Source of the DNA: Pseudomonas sp. K2I15
GTDB taxonomy: Bacteria > Pseudomonadota > Gammaproteobacteria > Pseudomonadales > Pseudomonadaceae
Direction: 5' to 3'
Assembly (NCBI RefSeq): GCF_002204795.1
Contig: NZ_NIXO01000004.1
Coordinates: forward strand, 103,743 to 167,742
Length of the DNA: 64,000 nt
Of this stretch, positions 1 to 9,420 are shown piece by piece. Position numbers and translations under genes: made by a program. Below the pieces are notes generated by a model. The model had not been told where the DNA came from. It searched no databases and worked only from the letters and a program-made list of their open reading frames with translations. Each line of letters begins with the position of its first letter. Position 1 is the stretch's first letter.

Positions 1-3
1 TTG

Positions 4-423
4 ATGAACTCCAGTCGACCTTACCTGGTCCGCGCGCTCTATGAGTGGATAGTGGACAACGATTGCACCCCGCACATGCTGGTCAATTCCGAGTTTGCTG
101 CGGTTCAGGTACCGCAAGGTTTTGCCAGCGACGGACAAATCGTCCTGAACGTTTCACCCAGTGCCGTGCGACACCTGCACATGGACAATGAAGCGGTCAG
201 CTTTGAAGGGCGTTTCGGCGGTGTGCCGCATACGCTGTTCGTGCCCATCGGCGCCATCCTCGGGATTTACGCCCGGGAAAACGGCCAGGGCATGGTGTTT
301 GATCTGGAGTCCTCCCTTGAGGAAGACGAAGCGATCGAGCTCGAAGGCGAAGATGATGCACCGCCGCCGGATTCCGAGCCACCGCGCCCAAGCGGTCGGC
401 CGAGTCTGAAAGTGGTGAAGTAA
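4..423 (+). CDS. sspB: ClpXP protease specificity-enhancing factor SspB
   Basis: Adaptor that delivers ssrA-tagged and other substrates to the cytoplasmic ClpXP protease. The 139-aa product has the family N-terminus (SSRPYLVRALYEW) forming the peptide-binding fold, then an acidic, proline-rich linker from about residue 105, and ends in SLKVVK, which matches the C-terminal ClpX-docking peptide of SspB proteins. Length is normal for a pseudomonad. I chose the ATG at 4 over an in-frame TTG at 1. In this genus sspB normally follows sspA, which would lie just left of the window. Confidence 0.95.
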   Translation: MNSSRPYLVRALYEWIVDNDCTPHMLVNSEFAAVQVPQGFASDGQIVLNVSPSAVRHLHMDNEAVSFEGRFGGVPHTLFVPIGAILGIYARENGQGMVFDLESSLEEDEAIELEGEDDAPPPDSEPPRPSGRPSLKVVK

Positions 424-454
424 CAAGCCGCGGGCCTTCGGGCCAGTGTTAAAA

Positions 455-483
455 GTGCCTCGGTGATGCCGGGGCATTTTTTT
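455..483 (+). terminator. Rho-independent terminator after sspB
   Basis: An imperfect hairpin (TGCCTCGG / CCGGGGCA, one G-U pair) is followed directly by a run of seven T. It lies about 30 bases after the sspB stop and ends that transcription unit. Confidence 0.75.
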
Positions 484-593
484 GCGTGGCGAAAACCCCG
501 TCAGTTATAGATGAAAGTCATGACAGGACGGTGATCGTACAACCGCCATGGGCTATCATGCGTGCTTCAGATCGCCGAGATAGATGATTCATC

Positions 594-1343
594 ATGGAAA
601 ACGCCAGCGCCGCCCCACGTCTTCCCCGCAAGCGCCGCAGCCTTGCCCAGGAATTGGTCACGGTGTTGTCCGAGCAGATCCGCGACGGCCAACTCAAACG
701 TGGCGACAAACTGCCTACCGAGTCGGCGATCATGGACACCCATGGGGTCAGCCGCACCGTGGTGCGTGAAGCCATCTCGCGATTGCAGGCGGCCGGGCAG
801 GTGGAAACCCGCCATGGTATCGGCACCTTTGTTTTGGATACGCCGAGCCCTAGTGGCTTCCGGATCGACCCGGCCACGGTGGTCACGCTGCGTGATGTGC
901 TGGCTATCCTTGAATTGCGCATCAGCCTGGAAGTGGAGTCTGCCGGGCTTGCCGCTCAGCGTCGTAACGACGAGCAATTGGCCGGCATGCGCGCAGCCCT
1001 CGACGCGCTGAACGAAAGTGCAGCCCACGCCGGTGATGCGGTGGCGTCAGACTTCCAGTTCCACCTGCAGATTGCCCTCTCCACCGGCAACCGCTACTTC
1101 ACTGACATCATGACCCACCTGGGCACCAGCATTATTCCGCGCACGCGGCTGAACTCGGCACGCCTGGCCCATGATGACCAGCAGCACTACATGAGCCGCC
1201 TGAGTCGCGAACACGAAGAGATCTATGAGGCGATCGCTCGCCAGGATTCGGATGCGGCACGAGCGGCCATGCGTTTGCACCTGACCAACAGCCGTGAGCG
1301 GCTGCGCCATGCCCATGAAGAGGCAGAGGCGCAACGCGGTTAA
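594..1343 (+). CDS. FadR-type GntR-family transcriptional regulator
   Basis: 249-aa DNA-binding regulator. Residues about 15-80 form the GntR winged helix-turn-helix (LPTESAIMDTHGVSRTVVRE, then a wing ending in GIGTFVL); residues about 100-235 form an all-helical FCD ligand-binding domain with the usual spaced Asp/His residues. No strong Shine-Dalgarno sequence precedes the ATG. It lies 1.5 kb before the aldarate genes kdgD-aldehyde dehydrogenase-MFS-garD on the same strand. By context it is the likely local regulator of galactarate/glucarate use, probably a repressor relieved by an aldarate or pathway intermediate. That assignment is inference. Confidence 0.85.
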   Translation: MENASAAPRLPRKRRSLAQELVTVLSEQIRDGQLKRGDKLPTESAIMDTHGVSRTVVREAISRLQAAGQVETRHGIGTFVLDTPSPSGFRIDPATVVTLRDVLAILELRISLEVESAGLAAQRRNDEQLAGMRAALDALNESAAHAGDAVASDFQFHLQIALSTGNRYFTDIMTHLGTSIIPRTRLNSARLAHDDQQHYMSRLSREHEEIYEAIARQDSDAARAAMRLHLTNSRERLRHAHEEAEAQRG

Positions 1344-1353
1344 ATGCGATCAG

Positions 1354-1460
1354 TGTGGGAGCTGTCGAGCGTTAGCGAGACTGCGATGCAGGCGCTGAGG
1401 TCTATCAGGTACACCGAGTCGATCCCATCGCAGCCTCGCTGGGGCTCGACAGCTCCCACA
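1354..1460. repeat. Paired REP palindrome (GTGGGAGCTGTCGAGC type)
   Basis: Two inverted arms, TGTGGGAGCTGTCGAGC at the left and GCTCGACAGCTCCCACA at the right, each with its own small palindrome and about 70 bases between them. This matches the REP doublet (REPIN) architecture of Pseudomonas. It fills most of the gap between the regulator and the convergent phospholipase-like gene. Confidence 0.8.
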
Positions 1461-1492
1461 TTTGATCTTTGTGGCCTTGAGGATAGGCTTGC

Positions 1493-2650
1493 TTAGCTGG
1501 CCGGCTGATTCGGCTTGTAGTCCTTGAGCAGCAGGTACGTGCTCCAGCCCCACCAATCATTGGTCCACTGCTTGTCGTTCAGGTTGTTGACGTCCTTGCG
1601 CCGCAGCACCTTGTCGCCCTCTGCCTTGAACAGCGGTGAGAAGTTATTCGCCGGGTTTTGCGCGGCATTCAGGTCCGGCACATACAACGGCGCCTTGAAG
1701 TTGGCCGGGGAGGGCGCCACGCCGCTGATAAACGTTTCGAAGATTTCATCGGCCGAGGCCTGCACGGCACGTTTGACCATGGCCCGGTTGGCCGCGTCGT
1801 TGCTATCGAAATAACGTTTATCACCGTAAGCATGCCATTGCTCGCCGAGGGCATTGCGCACATTGAGCCCGAACTTGCTGTCTTCATCGTGCATGAAGCG
1901 GCTGATCAGCGAGCCCAGTTCACCCGGTGTCACCACCGCCGCGAGTTGTTTACGCGGTACCCGCAGGTGGCCAGCGGAAAACAGATCGGTCAAAAAGTGA
2001 TCAGCGAAGCTGTTCATGGCATAGGCCAGTTCCAGCGCCTGGTCGGTACCGGTCTGATGCGCCAAGACCGCTTGTTGCAGCGCCGCGGTATGGCCCGCCA
2101 GATAGGCCGCCAACGCCCATTCGCCGAAGTGGTCGGCATTGTCTGCCGCCAGTTTCAGGTAGCGCCCCAGTGGAATCAGCGCCGACACGGCACTGCCGCC
2201 GCCGGTGATACGGTTCCATTCCTCGGACAAGGTGTCGCCCAGCGCGTCATAGGCTTCGTGGGGTTGCTTGCCATCCTTGATCGCCTGGTTGACCGCATTG
2301 ATCTCCTTTTGCATCACCGCCAGGATCTTGCCCGCTTCCTCCCGTGAGGCCGGCAATACCGCCAGCGAGTTAAACGCATCGGTAAAGCGCTGCACGCGAT
2401 CAGCAGGTGATGCGCCTTCGTTGATGGGGCGCCCGGGAATCCCATAGAAATCGCCGCCCAGGGCGATGATCTGGCCGTAGCTCAGAGCGAGGCCATTGGG
2501 CAGGTGCAATTCAACCTGCCGCGCGGGAATCGCCGGGGCGTCCTTGACGAAGCGCAACAGAGTGTCGTCGCCGATGGCGGTGTGTTCACCGCCTTCGAAA
2601 CGCAGGGTGTGCGGTTTTTTTTCAGGTGTGGCGAGTTCAAGATCTGACAT
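1493..2650 (-). CDS. Putative phosphatidylcholine-type phospholipase C
   Basis: 385-aa protein resembling the phospholipases annotated in P. fluorescens. The His/Asp-rich stretch NSFADHFLTDLFSAGHLRVP (residues about 207-226) and an earlier AGHTAAL motif look like metal-binding helices of a zinc-dependent phospholipase C/S1-P1 nuclease-like fold. Nothing at the N-terminus (MSDLELATPEKK) looks like a signal peptide, so export is unclear. A good ribosome site (GGAG, 6 bases before ATG) supports the start. It is transcribed away from kdgD. Family assignment is from memory of motifs; substrate is uncertain. Confidence 0.6.
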   Translation of the reverse strand: MSDLELATPEKKPHTLRFEGGEHTAIGDDTLLRFVKDAPAIPARQVELHLPNGLALSYGQIIALGGDFYGIPGRPINEGASPADRVQRFTDAFNSLAVLPASREEAGKILAVMQKEINAVNQAIKDGKQPHEAYDALGDTLSEEWNRITGGGSAVSALIPLGRYLKLAADNADHFGEWALAAYLAGHTAALQQAVLAHQTGTDQALELAYAMNSFADHFLTDLFSAGHLRVPRKQLAAVVTPGELGSLISRFMHDEDSKFGLNVRNALGEQWHAYGDKRYFDSNDAANRAMVKRAVQASADEIFETFISGVAPSPANFKAPLYVPDLNAAQNPANNFSPLFKAEGDKVLRRKDVNNLNDKQWTNDWWGWSTYLLLKDYKPNQPAS

Positions 2651-2689
2651 GTTAGCTCCTTGCTATGTCGTAGGAATCTTCCGTATTAG

Positions 2690-2705
2690 CTGTATATATA
2701 TACAG
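2690..2705. promoter_or_regulatory. 16-bp perfect AT-rich palindrome, possible operator
   Basis: CTGTATATATATACAG is a perfect palindrome 40 bases upstream of the phospholipase-like gene start, in the divergent space shared with kdgD. It could bind a dimeric regulator or simply be the AT-rich promoter core. Nothing else identifies the binding protein. Confidence 0.4.
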
Positions 2706-2778
2706 TAATATAGAGCATAGAGGAGAAATTTCCTACGTCAAGAAAGCAGCAACCAGGAAGAACACCGATGAATTGCAG

Positions 2779-2817
2779 TTGACGAATATTTTTATAGTTG
2801 TACGATGACGTACGACA
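2779..2817 (+). promoter_or_regulatory. Candidate kdgD promoter with overlapping inverted-repeat operator
   Basis: TTGACG (2779-2784), 16 bases, then TACGAT (2801-2806) fits a sigma-70 promoter firing toward kdgD. The -10 lies inside an inverted repeat GTACG-N4-CGTAC (2800-2813) within TTGTACGATGACGTACGACA. The short dyad is of the size bound by FadR-type GntR dimers, so the regulator encoded at 594-1343 is the obvious candidate. Binding is inferred. Confidence 0.45.
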
Positions 2818-2874
2818 TCAAGATAACCATCCGTAATCTCTCAACAGAAAGTCTTCGCCCAGGGTGTTCGAATA

Positions 2875-3786
2875 ATGAATCCACAAGAACTGAAGTCCAT
2901 CCTCTCTCACGGTCTGCTGTCTTTCCCGGTGACCGATTTCAACGCCCAGGGTGATTTCCACCAGGCGGGCTATATCAAGCGTTTGGAATGGCTGGCCCCT
3001 TACGGCGCCACGGCCCTATTCGCCGCTGGCGGCACCGGTGAGTTTTTCTCCCTGGCGGCCAGCGAATATTCGCAAGTGGTGAAAACAGCGGTAGATACCT
3101 GTGCCACCAGCGTGCCGATTCTCGCCGGTGTTGGCGGTGCCACCCGCCAAGCTATCGAGTACGCCCAGGAAGCCGAGCGTCTTGGCGCCAAAGGCCTGCT
3201 GTTGCTGCCGCACTACCTGACCGAAGCCAGCCAGGACGGGGTTGCCGCCCACGTTGAAGCGGTATGCAAGTCGGTCAAGATTGGCGTAGTGGTCTATAAC
3301 CGCAACGTTTGCCGCCTGACCGCGCCGCTGCTGGAACGCCTGGCCGAGCGCTGCCCGAACCTGATCGGCTACAAGGACGGCCTGGGTGACATTGAATTGA
3401 TGGTGTCGATCCGTCGTCGCCTGGGTGACCGTTTCAGCTACCTGGGCGGCTTGCCGACTGCAGAGGTTTACGCCGCTGCCTACAAGGCCCTGGGCGTGCC
3501 GGTGTACTCCTCGGCGGTGTTCAACTTCATTCCAAAAACCGCGATGGATTTCTACCACGCCATTGCCCGGGACGATCACGCCACCGTCGGCAAGATCATC
3601 GACGACTTCTTCCTGCCGTACCTCGACATTCGTAACCGCAAGGCCGGTTACGCTGTGAGCATCGTCAAGGCCGGGGCGAAAATCGTCGGTTATGACGCAG
3701 GCCCCGTGCGTACGCCGCTGACCGATCTGCTGCCGGAAGAATACGAAGCCCTGGCCGCGCTGATCGACAAGCAAGGCGCGCAGTAA
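2875..3786 (+). CDS. kdgD: 5-dehydro-4-deoxyglucarate dehydratase (KDG dehydratase)
   Basis: Cytoplasmic enzyme of the DapA/NAL aldolase superfamily that dehydrates and decarboxylates 5-keto-4-deoxyglucarate to 2-oxoglutarate semialdehyde. The 303-aa TIM barrel has the Schiff-base lysine in GYKDGLGD (Lys167), the conserved barrel tyrosine in VVYNRN (Tyr141) and the N-terminal GGTGEFFSL substrate loop typical of KDGDH rather than DapA. First gene of an apparent operon; the semialdehyde dehydrogenase that uses its product follows 54 bases later. A terminator-like hairpin between the two suggests stepped expression. Confidence 0.92.
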   Translation: MNPQELKSILSHGLLSFPVTDFNAQGDFHQAGYIKRLEWLAPYGATALFAAGGTGEFFSLAASEYSQVVKTAVDTCATSVPILAGVGGATRQAIEYAQEAERLGAKGLLLLPHYLTEASQDGVAAHVEAVCKSVKIGVVVYNRNVCRLTAPLLERLAERCPNLIGYKDGLGDIELMVSIRRRLGDRFSYLGGLPTAEVYAAAYKALGVPVYSSAVFNFIPKTAMDFYHAIARDDHATVGKIIDDFFLPYLDIRNRKAGYAVSIVKAGAKIVGYDAGPVRTPLTDLLPEEYEALAALIDKQGAQ

Positions 3787-3798
3787 CCCATCACCAAG

Positions 3799-3823
3799 GC
3801 CGCTGAGTAATCAGCGGCTTTTT
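3799..3823 (+). terminator. Intra-operon terminator-like hairpin
   Basis: GCCGCTGA-GTAA-TCAGCGGC is a perfect 8-bp stem followed by five T, between kdgD and the aldehyde dehydrogenase gene. It may attenuate rather than end transcription, because the next gene starts only 17 bases later and completes the same pathway. Confidence 0.75.
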
Positions 3824-3840
3824 GCGTCAGGAGAGAATTC

Positions 3841-5286
3841 GTGTCCCAAGCCAAGCGTTTTGAAAACTACATCGGCGGCCAGTGGGTTGCCGGCGCCGAC
3901 TATTCGGCCAATATCAACCCGTCGGAGTTGTCTGATGTCATTGGCGAATATGCCAAGGCGGATGTCACTCAAGTCAACGCTGCCATTGACGCTGCTCGTG
4001 CTGCATTCCCGGCGTGGTCCACTTCCGGCATCCAGGCACGTCATGACTCGCTGGATAAAGTCGGCACTGAAATCCTCGCCCGTCGCGAAGAGCTCGGCAC
4101 TCTGCTGGCCCGGGAGGAGGGCAAGACCCTGCCGGAAGCCATCGGCGAAGTGACCCGCGCCGGTAACATCTTCAAATTCTTCGCCGGTGAATGCCTGCGC
4201 CTGTCCGGCGACTACCTGCCGTCGGTGCGCCCAGGCGTCAACGTGGAAGTCACCCGTGAAGCGTTAGGCGTGGTTGGCTTGATCACCCCGTGGAACTTCC
4301 CGATTGCCATTCCAGCCTGGAAGATCGCCCCGGCCCTGGCCTACGGCAACTGCGTAGTGCTCAAGCCGGCTGAGCTGGTACCGGGCTGCGCCTGGGCCCT
4401 GGCCGAAATCATTTCCCGCGCCGGCTTCCCAGCTGGCGTGTTCAACCTGGTGATGGGTAGCGGCCGTGTGGTCGGTGACGCCATGGTCAACAGCCCGAAA
4501 GTCGACGGCATCAGCTTCACCGGTTCGGTGGGTGTGGGTCGCCAGATCGCCGTCAGCTGCGTTTCGCGCCAAGCTAAAGTGCAGTTGGAAATGGGCGGCA
4601 AGAACCCGCAGATCATTCTCGACGACGCCGACCTCAAGCAAGCGGTCGAGCTGTCGGTGCAGAGCGCGTTCTACTCCACCGGCCAGCGTTGCACGGCGTC
4701 CAGCCGCTTTATCGTCACCGCCGGGATTCACGATCAGTTCATCGCGGCCATGGCTGAGCGGATGAAGTCGATCAAGGTCGGCCACGCGCTGAAAACCGGT
4801 ACCGACATTGGCCCGGTGGTTTCCCAGGCCCAGCTGGACCAGGACATGAAGTACATCGACATCGGCCAGAGCGAAGGTGCTCGTTTGGTCAGCGGTGGTG
4901 AACTGGTGACCTGCGATACCGAAGGCTACTTCCTTGCACCAACGCTGTTTGCCGACAGTGAAGCCGCGATGCGTATCAGCCGTGAAGAGATCTTCGGTCC
5001 GGTGGCCAACGTGGTTCGCGTGGCGGATTACGAGGCGGCGCTGGCGATGGCCAACGACACCGAGTTCGGCCTGTCGGCCGGTATCGCCACCACGTCGCTG
5101 AAGTACGCCAACCACTTCAAGCGTCATTCCCAGGCGGGAATGGTGATGGTCAACCTGCCGACTGCTGGTGTGGATTACCACGTTCCATTCGGTGGCCGTA
5201 AGGGTTCATCCTACGGTTCACGTGAGCAGGGTCGCTATGCGCAAGAGTTCTACACCGTGGTGAAAACCAGCTACATCGGTTCGTAA
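3841..5286 (+). CDS. 2-oxoglutarate semialdehyde dehydrogenase (aldehyde dehydrogenase family)
   Basis: 481-aa NAD(P)+-dependent aldehyde dehydrogenase. The general-base Glu250 (QLEMGGKN) and nucleophile Cys284 (GQRCTAS) are present, as is the cofactor-side WNFPIAIPAWK motif at 151-161. By position it oxidises 2-oxoglutarate semialdehyde to 2-oxoglutarate, completing the glucarate/galactarate route into the TCA cycle. The start is GTG, supported by AGGAGA 7 bases upstream. Context makes this function likely; sequence alone fixes only the superfamily. Confidence 0.9.
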   Translation: MSQAKRFENYIGGQWVAGADYSANINPSELSDVIGEYAKADVTQVNAAIDAARAAFPAWSTSGIQARHDSLDKVGTEILARREELGTLLAREEGKTLPEAIGEVTRAGNIFKFFAGECLRLSGDYLPSVRPGVNVEVTREALGVVGLITPWNFPIAIPAWKIAPALAYGNCVVLKPAELVPGCAWALAEIISRAGFPAGVFNLVMGSGRVVGDAMVNSPKVDGISFTGSVGVGRQIAVSCVSRQAKVQLEMGGKNPQIILDDADLKQAVELSVQSAFYSTGQRCTASSRFIVTAGIHDQFIAAMAERMKSIKVGHALKTGTDIGPVVSQAQLDQDMKYIDIGQSEGARLVSGGELVTCDTEGYFLAPTLFADSEAAMRISREEIFGPVANVVRVADYEAALAMANDTEFGLSAGIATTSLKYANHFKRHSQAGMVMVNLPTAGVDYHVPFGGRKGSSYGSREQGRYAQEFYTVVKTSYIGS

Positions 5287-5294
5287 CGCCAGCA

Positions 5295-5320
5295 CTGTGG
5301 CGGGCCCGTGCCCGCCACAG
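5295..5320. other. Perfect 11-bp hairpin between operon genes
   Basis: CTGTGGCGGGC-CCGT-GCCCGCCACAG is a perfect stem just after the aldehyde dehydrogenase stop. It has no T-run, so it is more likely an mRNA-stabilising or attenuating stem than a terminator. Confidence 0.5.
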
Positions 5321-5371
5321 GCTTACAATTTGATTACCCGCAAAAAAAATAATTAGTGGGAGTACATTTTC

Positions 5372-6736
5372 ATGCAAGCGACCAAGCCGACTCACGTCCG
5401 CTATTTGATTCTGCTCATGCTGTTTCTGGTGACCACGATCAACTACGCCGACCGTGCCACCATCGCCATTGCCGGCTCAAGCCTGCAAAAAGACCTCGGC
5501 ATTGACGCCGTCACCCTCGGCTATATCTTCTCCGCATTCGGTTGGGCCTACGTGGCCGGGCAAATCCCCGGCGGCTGGCTGCTGGACCGTTTCGGTTCGA
5601 AAAAAGTCTACGCCCTGAGCATCTTCACCTGGTCACTGTTCACCGTGCTGCAAGGCTACGTCGGTGAGTTCGGTGTCTCCACCGCCATCGTTGCGCTGTT
5701 CATGTTGCGATTCCTGGTGGGCCTGGCTGAAGCGCCATCCTTCCCCGGAAATGCCCGCATCGTGGCGGCATGGTTTCCTACGGCTGAACGCGGCACTGCC
5801 TCGGCGATCTTCAACTCGGCGCAATACTTCGCTACCGTGTTGTTCGCGCCGCTGATGGGCTGGATCGTCTACAGCTTCGGCTGGCAGCACGTGTTTGTGG
5901 TGATGGGCGGCATCGGCATCGTGTTCTCGCTGATCTGGCTGAAAGTTATCCACAGCCCGCGCCAGCACCCGATGATCAACGAGGCCGAGTTCGAGCACAT
6001 CGCTGCCAACGGCGCCATGGTCGACATGGACCAGGACAAGGGCAAAGGCAAGAAAACCGACGGCCCGAAGTGGGATTACATCCGTCAGTTGCTGACCAAT
6101 CGCATGATGCTCGGCGTGTACCTGGGCCAGTACTGCATTAACGGCATCACCTATTTCTTCCTGACCTGGTTCCCGGTGTACCTGGTTCAAGAGCGCGGCA
6201 TGACCATCCTCAAGGCTGGCTTCATCGCCTCGTTGCCGGCGATCTGCGGGTTTATCGGTGGCGTGTTGGGCGGGGTGATTTCCGACTACCTGCTGCGCAA
6301 AGGCCATTCCCTGACCTTCGCCCGCAAGGCGCCGATCATTGGTGGCTTGCTGATTTCCAGCAGCATCGTCGCGTGCAACTACGTGGACATCGAATGGATG
6401 GTGGTGGGCTTCATGGCCCTGGCCTTCTTCGGTAAAGGCGTTGGCGCACTGGGTTGGGCGGTGGTGTCCGACACCTCGCCGAAACAAATCGCTGGCTTGA
6501 GTGGCGGTTTGTTCAATATGTTCGGCAACCTGGCGTCCATCAGCACCCCGATTGTGATTGGCTACATCATCAGCACCACCGGCTCCTTCAAATGGGCGCT
6601 GGTGTTCGTCGGTGCCAACGCGTTGCTGGCGGTGTTCAGCTACCTGGTAATCGTCGGCCCGATCAAGCGTGTGGTACTTAAAGAGCCGCCGGCCAACGGC
6701 CCAGAACTGACTAAACTTTCCCAAGCGCATTCCTGA
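5372..6736 (+). CDS. MFS aldarate (glucarate/galactarate) transporter
   Basis: 454-aa inner-membrane permease of the anion:cation symporter group of the major facilitator superfamily, most like the GudP/GarP D-glucarate/galactarate importers. About 12 hydrophobic helices, the loop 2-3 signature [14 protein letters not shown], the [15 protein letters not shown] first helix and a charged central loop (about 205-225, rich in Lys and Asp) are visible. A GGGAG site precedes the ATG. Position between the semialdehyde dehydrogenase and galactarate dehydratase genes supports uptake of the pathway substrate. Confidence 0.88.
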   Translation: MQATKPTHVRYLILLMLFLVTTINYADRATIAIAGSSLQKDLGIDAVTLGYIFSAFGWAYVAGQIPGGWLLDRFGSKKVYALSIFTWSLFTVLQGYVGEFGVSTAIVALFMLRFLVGLAEAPSFPGNARIVAAWFPTAERGTASAIFNSAQYFATVLFAPLMGWIVYSFGWQHVFVVMGGIGIVFSLIWLKVIHSPRQHPMINEAEFEHIAANGAMVDMDQDKGKGKKTDGPKWDYIRQLLTNRMMLGVYLGQYCINGITYFFLTWFPVYLVQERGMTILKAGFIASLPAICGFIGGVLGGVISDYLLRKGHSLTFARKAPIIGGLLISSSIVACNYVDIEWMVVGFMALAFFGKGVGALGWAVVSDTSPKQIAGLSGGLFNMFGNLASISTPIVIGYIISTTGSFKWALVFVGANALLAVFSYLVIVGPIKRVVLKEPPANGPELTKLSQAHS

Positions 6737-6749
6737 AGGGGCTCGCGTC

Positions 6750-8303
6750 ATGCAGTTGATTGAACATGCCGATTCGCCACGCTCCATCCGTTTGCACGCG
6801 CTGGATAACGTGGTGATTGTGGTCAACGACCAGGGCGTACCGGCGGGGACCGAGTTTCCCGACGGCCTGGTGACGGTGGATTTCATTCCCCAAAGCCACA
6901 AGGTGACCCTGGAAGATATCCCCGAAGGCGGTCGGATCATTCGCTACGGCCAGACCATCGGTTACGCCTTGCGCCCGATTCCTCGCGGCAGTTGGGTCCA
7001 GGAAGATCAACTGCGCATGCCCACCGCGCCGCCGCTGGACAGCTTGCCGCTGTCCACCGAGGTGCCCGAGGCCCAGGCGCCGCTGGAAGGTTTTACCTTC
7101 GAGGGTTATCGCAATGCCGACGGCACCGTCGGCACGCGCAACATTCTCGGCATCACCACCACGGTGCAGTGCGTCACCGGCGTGTTGGACCATGCGGTGA
7201 AGCGCATCAAGGACGAGTTGTTGCCCAAGTACCCGAACGTCGATGACGTGGTGGCGCTGACCCACAGCTACGGCTGTGGCGTGGCGATTACTGCCACCGA
7301 CGCCTACATCCCGATCCGCACCGTGCGCAACCTGGCGCGTAACCCGAACCTGGGCGGTGAAGCCCTGGTGATCAGCCTCGGTTGCGAGAAATTGCAGGCC
7401 GGGCAGGTGATGCATGAAAACGACAGCTCGGTTGATTTGAGTGAGCCGTGGCTGTATCGGTTGCAGGATTCCAGCCACGGCTTTACCGAAATGATCGAAC
7501 AGATCATGGAGCTGGCCGAAACCCGCCTGAAGAAACTCGACCTGCGTCGGCGGGAAACTGTACCGGCGTCGGAGTTGATCCTGGGGATGCAATGTGGCGG
7601 CAGTGATGCCTTCTCCGGCATCACCGCCAACCCGGCGCTGGGTTATGCCTCGGATTTGCTACTGCGAGCGGGTGCGACGGTGATGTTTTCCGAAGTGACC
7701 GAAGTGCGCGATGCCATCTACCTGCTGACATCCCGCGCAGAGAACCAGGACGTGGCCCGCGAGCTGGTGCGGGAAATGGACTGGTACGACCGCTACCTGG
7801 CCAAGGGCGAGGCGGATCGCAGCGCCAACACCACGCCGGGCAACAAGAAGGGCGGGTTGTCGAATATTGTCGAGAAGTCGTTGGGTTCGATCGTCAAGTC
7901 GGGCAGCAGTGCCATCAATGGCGTGCTTGGCCCGGGCGAGCGGTTTAATCGCAAAGGCCTGATTTTTTGCGCCACGCCGGCCAGTGATTTTGTGTGCGGT
8001 ACGTTGCAGTTGGCGGCGGGGATGAACCTGCATGTGTTCACCACCGGGCGTGGTACGCCGTATGGGCTGGCGATGGCGCCGGTGGTGAAGGTTTCGACAC
8101 GCACCGAGCTGGCACAGCGTTGGCCGGACCTGATTGATATCGACGCCGGGCGAATTGCCACCGGGCGGGCGACGATCGAGGAGCTGGGTTGGGAGTTGTT
8201 CCACTTCTATCTGGATGTGGCCAGCGGCAAGAAGCAGACGTGGGCGGAGCAGCACAAGCTGCATAACGACATTACGTTGTTCAACCCGGCACCGATTACT
8301 TAA
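6750..8303 (+). CDS. garD: Galactarate dehydratase (UxaA/GarD family)
   Basis: 517-aa dehydratase predicted to convert galactarate to 5-keto-4-deoxyglucarate, the KdgD substrate. The N-terminal SAF-type domain (about 1-95) and the large UxaA catalytic domain, beginning around [16 protein letters not shown] and including [10 protein letters not shown] and [13 protein letters not shown], follow the family order. AGGGG lies 10 bases before the ATG and only 13 bases separate it from the transporter gene. Other UxaA members act on altronate, but the operon favours galactarate. The pathway is complete from uptake to 2-oxoglutarate for this substrate. Confidence 0.9.
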   Translation: MQLIEHADSPRSIRLHALDNVVIVVNDQGVPAGTEFPDGLVTVDFIPQSHKVTLEDIPEGGRIIRYGQTIGYALRPIPRGSWVQEDQLRMPTAPPLDSLPLSTEVPEAQAPLEGFTFEGYRNADGTVGTRNILGITTTVQCVTGVLDHAVKRIKDELLPKYPNVDDVVALTHSYGCGVAITATDAYIPIRTVRNLARNPNLGGEALVISLGCEKLQAGQVMHENDSSVDLSEPWLYRLQDSSHGFTEMIEQIMELAETRLKKLDLRRRETVPASELILGMQCGGSDAFSGITANPALGYASDLLLRAGATVMFSEVTEVRDAIYLLTSRAENQDVARELVREMDWYDRYLAKGEADRSANTTPGNKKGGLSNIVEKSLGSIVKSGSSAINGVLGPGERFNRKGLIFCATPASDFVCGTLQLAAGMNLHVFTTGRGTPYGLAMAPVVKVSTRTELAQRWPDLIDIDAGRIATGRATIEELGWELFHFYLDVASGKKQTWAEQHKLHNDITLFNPAPIT

Positions 8304-8318
8304 GACCGAGTCGCCTGC

Positions 8319-8400
8319 TTCGCGAGCAAGCCCGCTCCCACATTCGACCGCATTCCAAAGGTGGAACTCGGTCGAATGTGAGAGCGGGCTTGCTCGCGAA
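8319..8400. repeat. Paired REP palindrome (GTGGGAGCGGGCTTGCTCGCGAA type)
   Basis: A 31-base arm and its inverted copy differ at one base and are separated by about 20 bases, so the whole unit can fold into one long stem. It lies between garD and the AEC carrier gene. Confidence 0.85.
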
Positions 8401-8478
8401 AGCGGTAGTCCAGACGAAGCCGCTCATGCTGGCTTATCATTAGCCACCTACCGACGCCCACCCAAGGTTCTCCCCGGC

Positions 8479-9420
8479 ATGCTGGCAATCTTCCTACAAA
8501 CCCTGAACATCACCGCGCCGGTGTTTGCCATGCTGTTCCTGGGCGTCCTGCTCAAGCGCATCAACTGGATCAACGACAACTTTATCCACACCGCCTCGTC
8601 CCTGGTGTTCAACGTCACCATGCCGGCGTTGCTGTTCCTCGGGATTCTCCATGCCGACCTGCATTCAGCCCTCAAGCCCGGCCTGCTGATCTACTTCGCC
8701 GTTGCCACACTGCTGAGCTTTGCCCTGGCCTGGGGCTGGGCGATCTTTCGTTGCCCGCGTGAAGACCGCGGCATTTACGCTCAAGGTGCGTTTCGTGGTA
8801 ACAACGGCGTGATCGGCCTGGCCCTGGCGGCCAGCATGTACGGCGACTACGGGATTTCCCTCGGGGCGGTGCTCGCGGCGCTGGTGATCCTGTTCTACAA
8901 CACCCTGTCGACCATTGTGCTGGCGGTATACAGCCCGGTGATCAAGTCCGACCCGTGGAGCATCTTCAAGAGCGTGCTGGCCAACCCGTTGATCATCAGT
9001 GTGATCGTGGCGGCGCCCTTTGCGTATTTCCAGCTTGGCCTGCCCGGCTGGCTGGAATCCTCTGGGCGTTACCTGGCGGACATGACGTTGCCTTTGGCGT
9101 TGATCTGTATCGGCGGCACGTTGTCGTTGGCGGCACTGCGTAAAAGCGGGGACATGGCCCTGAGTGCCAGCCTGATGAAGATGATCTGGCTGCCGGTGCT
9201 CGCCACCCTGGGTGCGTGGCTGTTGGGGTTTCGTGGGCCGGAGTTGGGGATTCTGTTCCTGTACTTCGGCGCACCCACGGCGGCGGCCAGTTTTGTGATG
9301 GCGCGGGCGGCGGAGGGCAATCATGAGCTGGCGGCCGCGATTATCGTGATTACCACCTTGATGGCGGCGGTGACCACGAATATCGGGATCTTCGTGTTGC
9401 AGGCGGGCGGCTGGATTTAA
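8479..9420 (+). CDS. AEC-family transporter (auxin efflux carrier superfamily)
   Basis: 313-aa inner-membrane protein with about ten hydrophobic segments and the family N-terminus (ITAPVFAMLFLGVLLKR, then NVTMPALLFLGI). Bacterial AEC proteins export or exchange small organic acids such as malate or malonate; the substrate here cannot be told. I start at ATG 8479 because the longer reading upstream runs through the REP element. Its stop overlaps the stop of the convergent CMD gene by 4 bases, so no terminator space remains between them. Confidence 0.85.
   Translation: MLAIFLQTLNITAPVFAMLFLGVLLKRINWINDNFIHTASSLVFNVTMPALLFLGILHADLHSALKPGLLIYFAVATLLSFALAWGWAIFRCPREDRGIYAQGAFRGNNGVIGLALAASMYGDYGISLGAVLAALVILFYNTLSTIVLAVYSPVIKSDPWSIFKSVLANPLIISVIVAAPFAYFQLGLPGWLESSGRYLADMTLPLALICIGGTLSLAALRKSGDMALSASLMKMIWLPVLATLGAWLLGFRGPELGILFLYFGAPTAAASFVMARAAEGNHELAAAIIVITTLMAAVTTNIGIFVLQAGGWI

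Noticed and set aside
5287..5371. Terminator after the aldehyde dehydrogenase gene
   Set aside because: The hairpin is perfect but has no T-run, and the transporter completing the pathway follows directly; called only as a stem.
8134..8478. Long N-terminal extension of the AEC carrier gene
   Set aside because: It passes through the garD 3' end and a REP doublet; homologues begin at ATG 8479.
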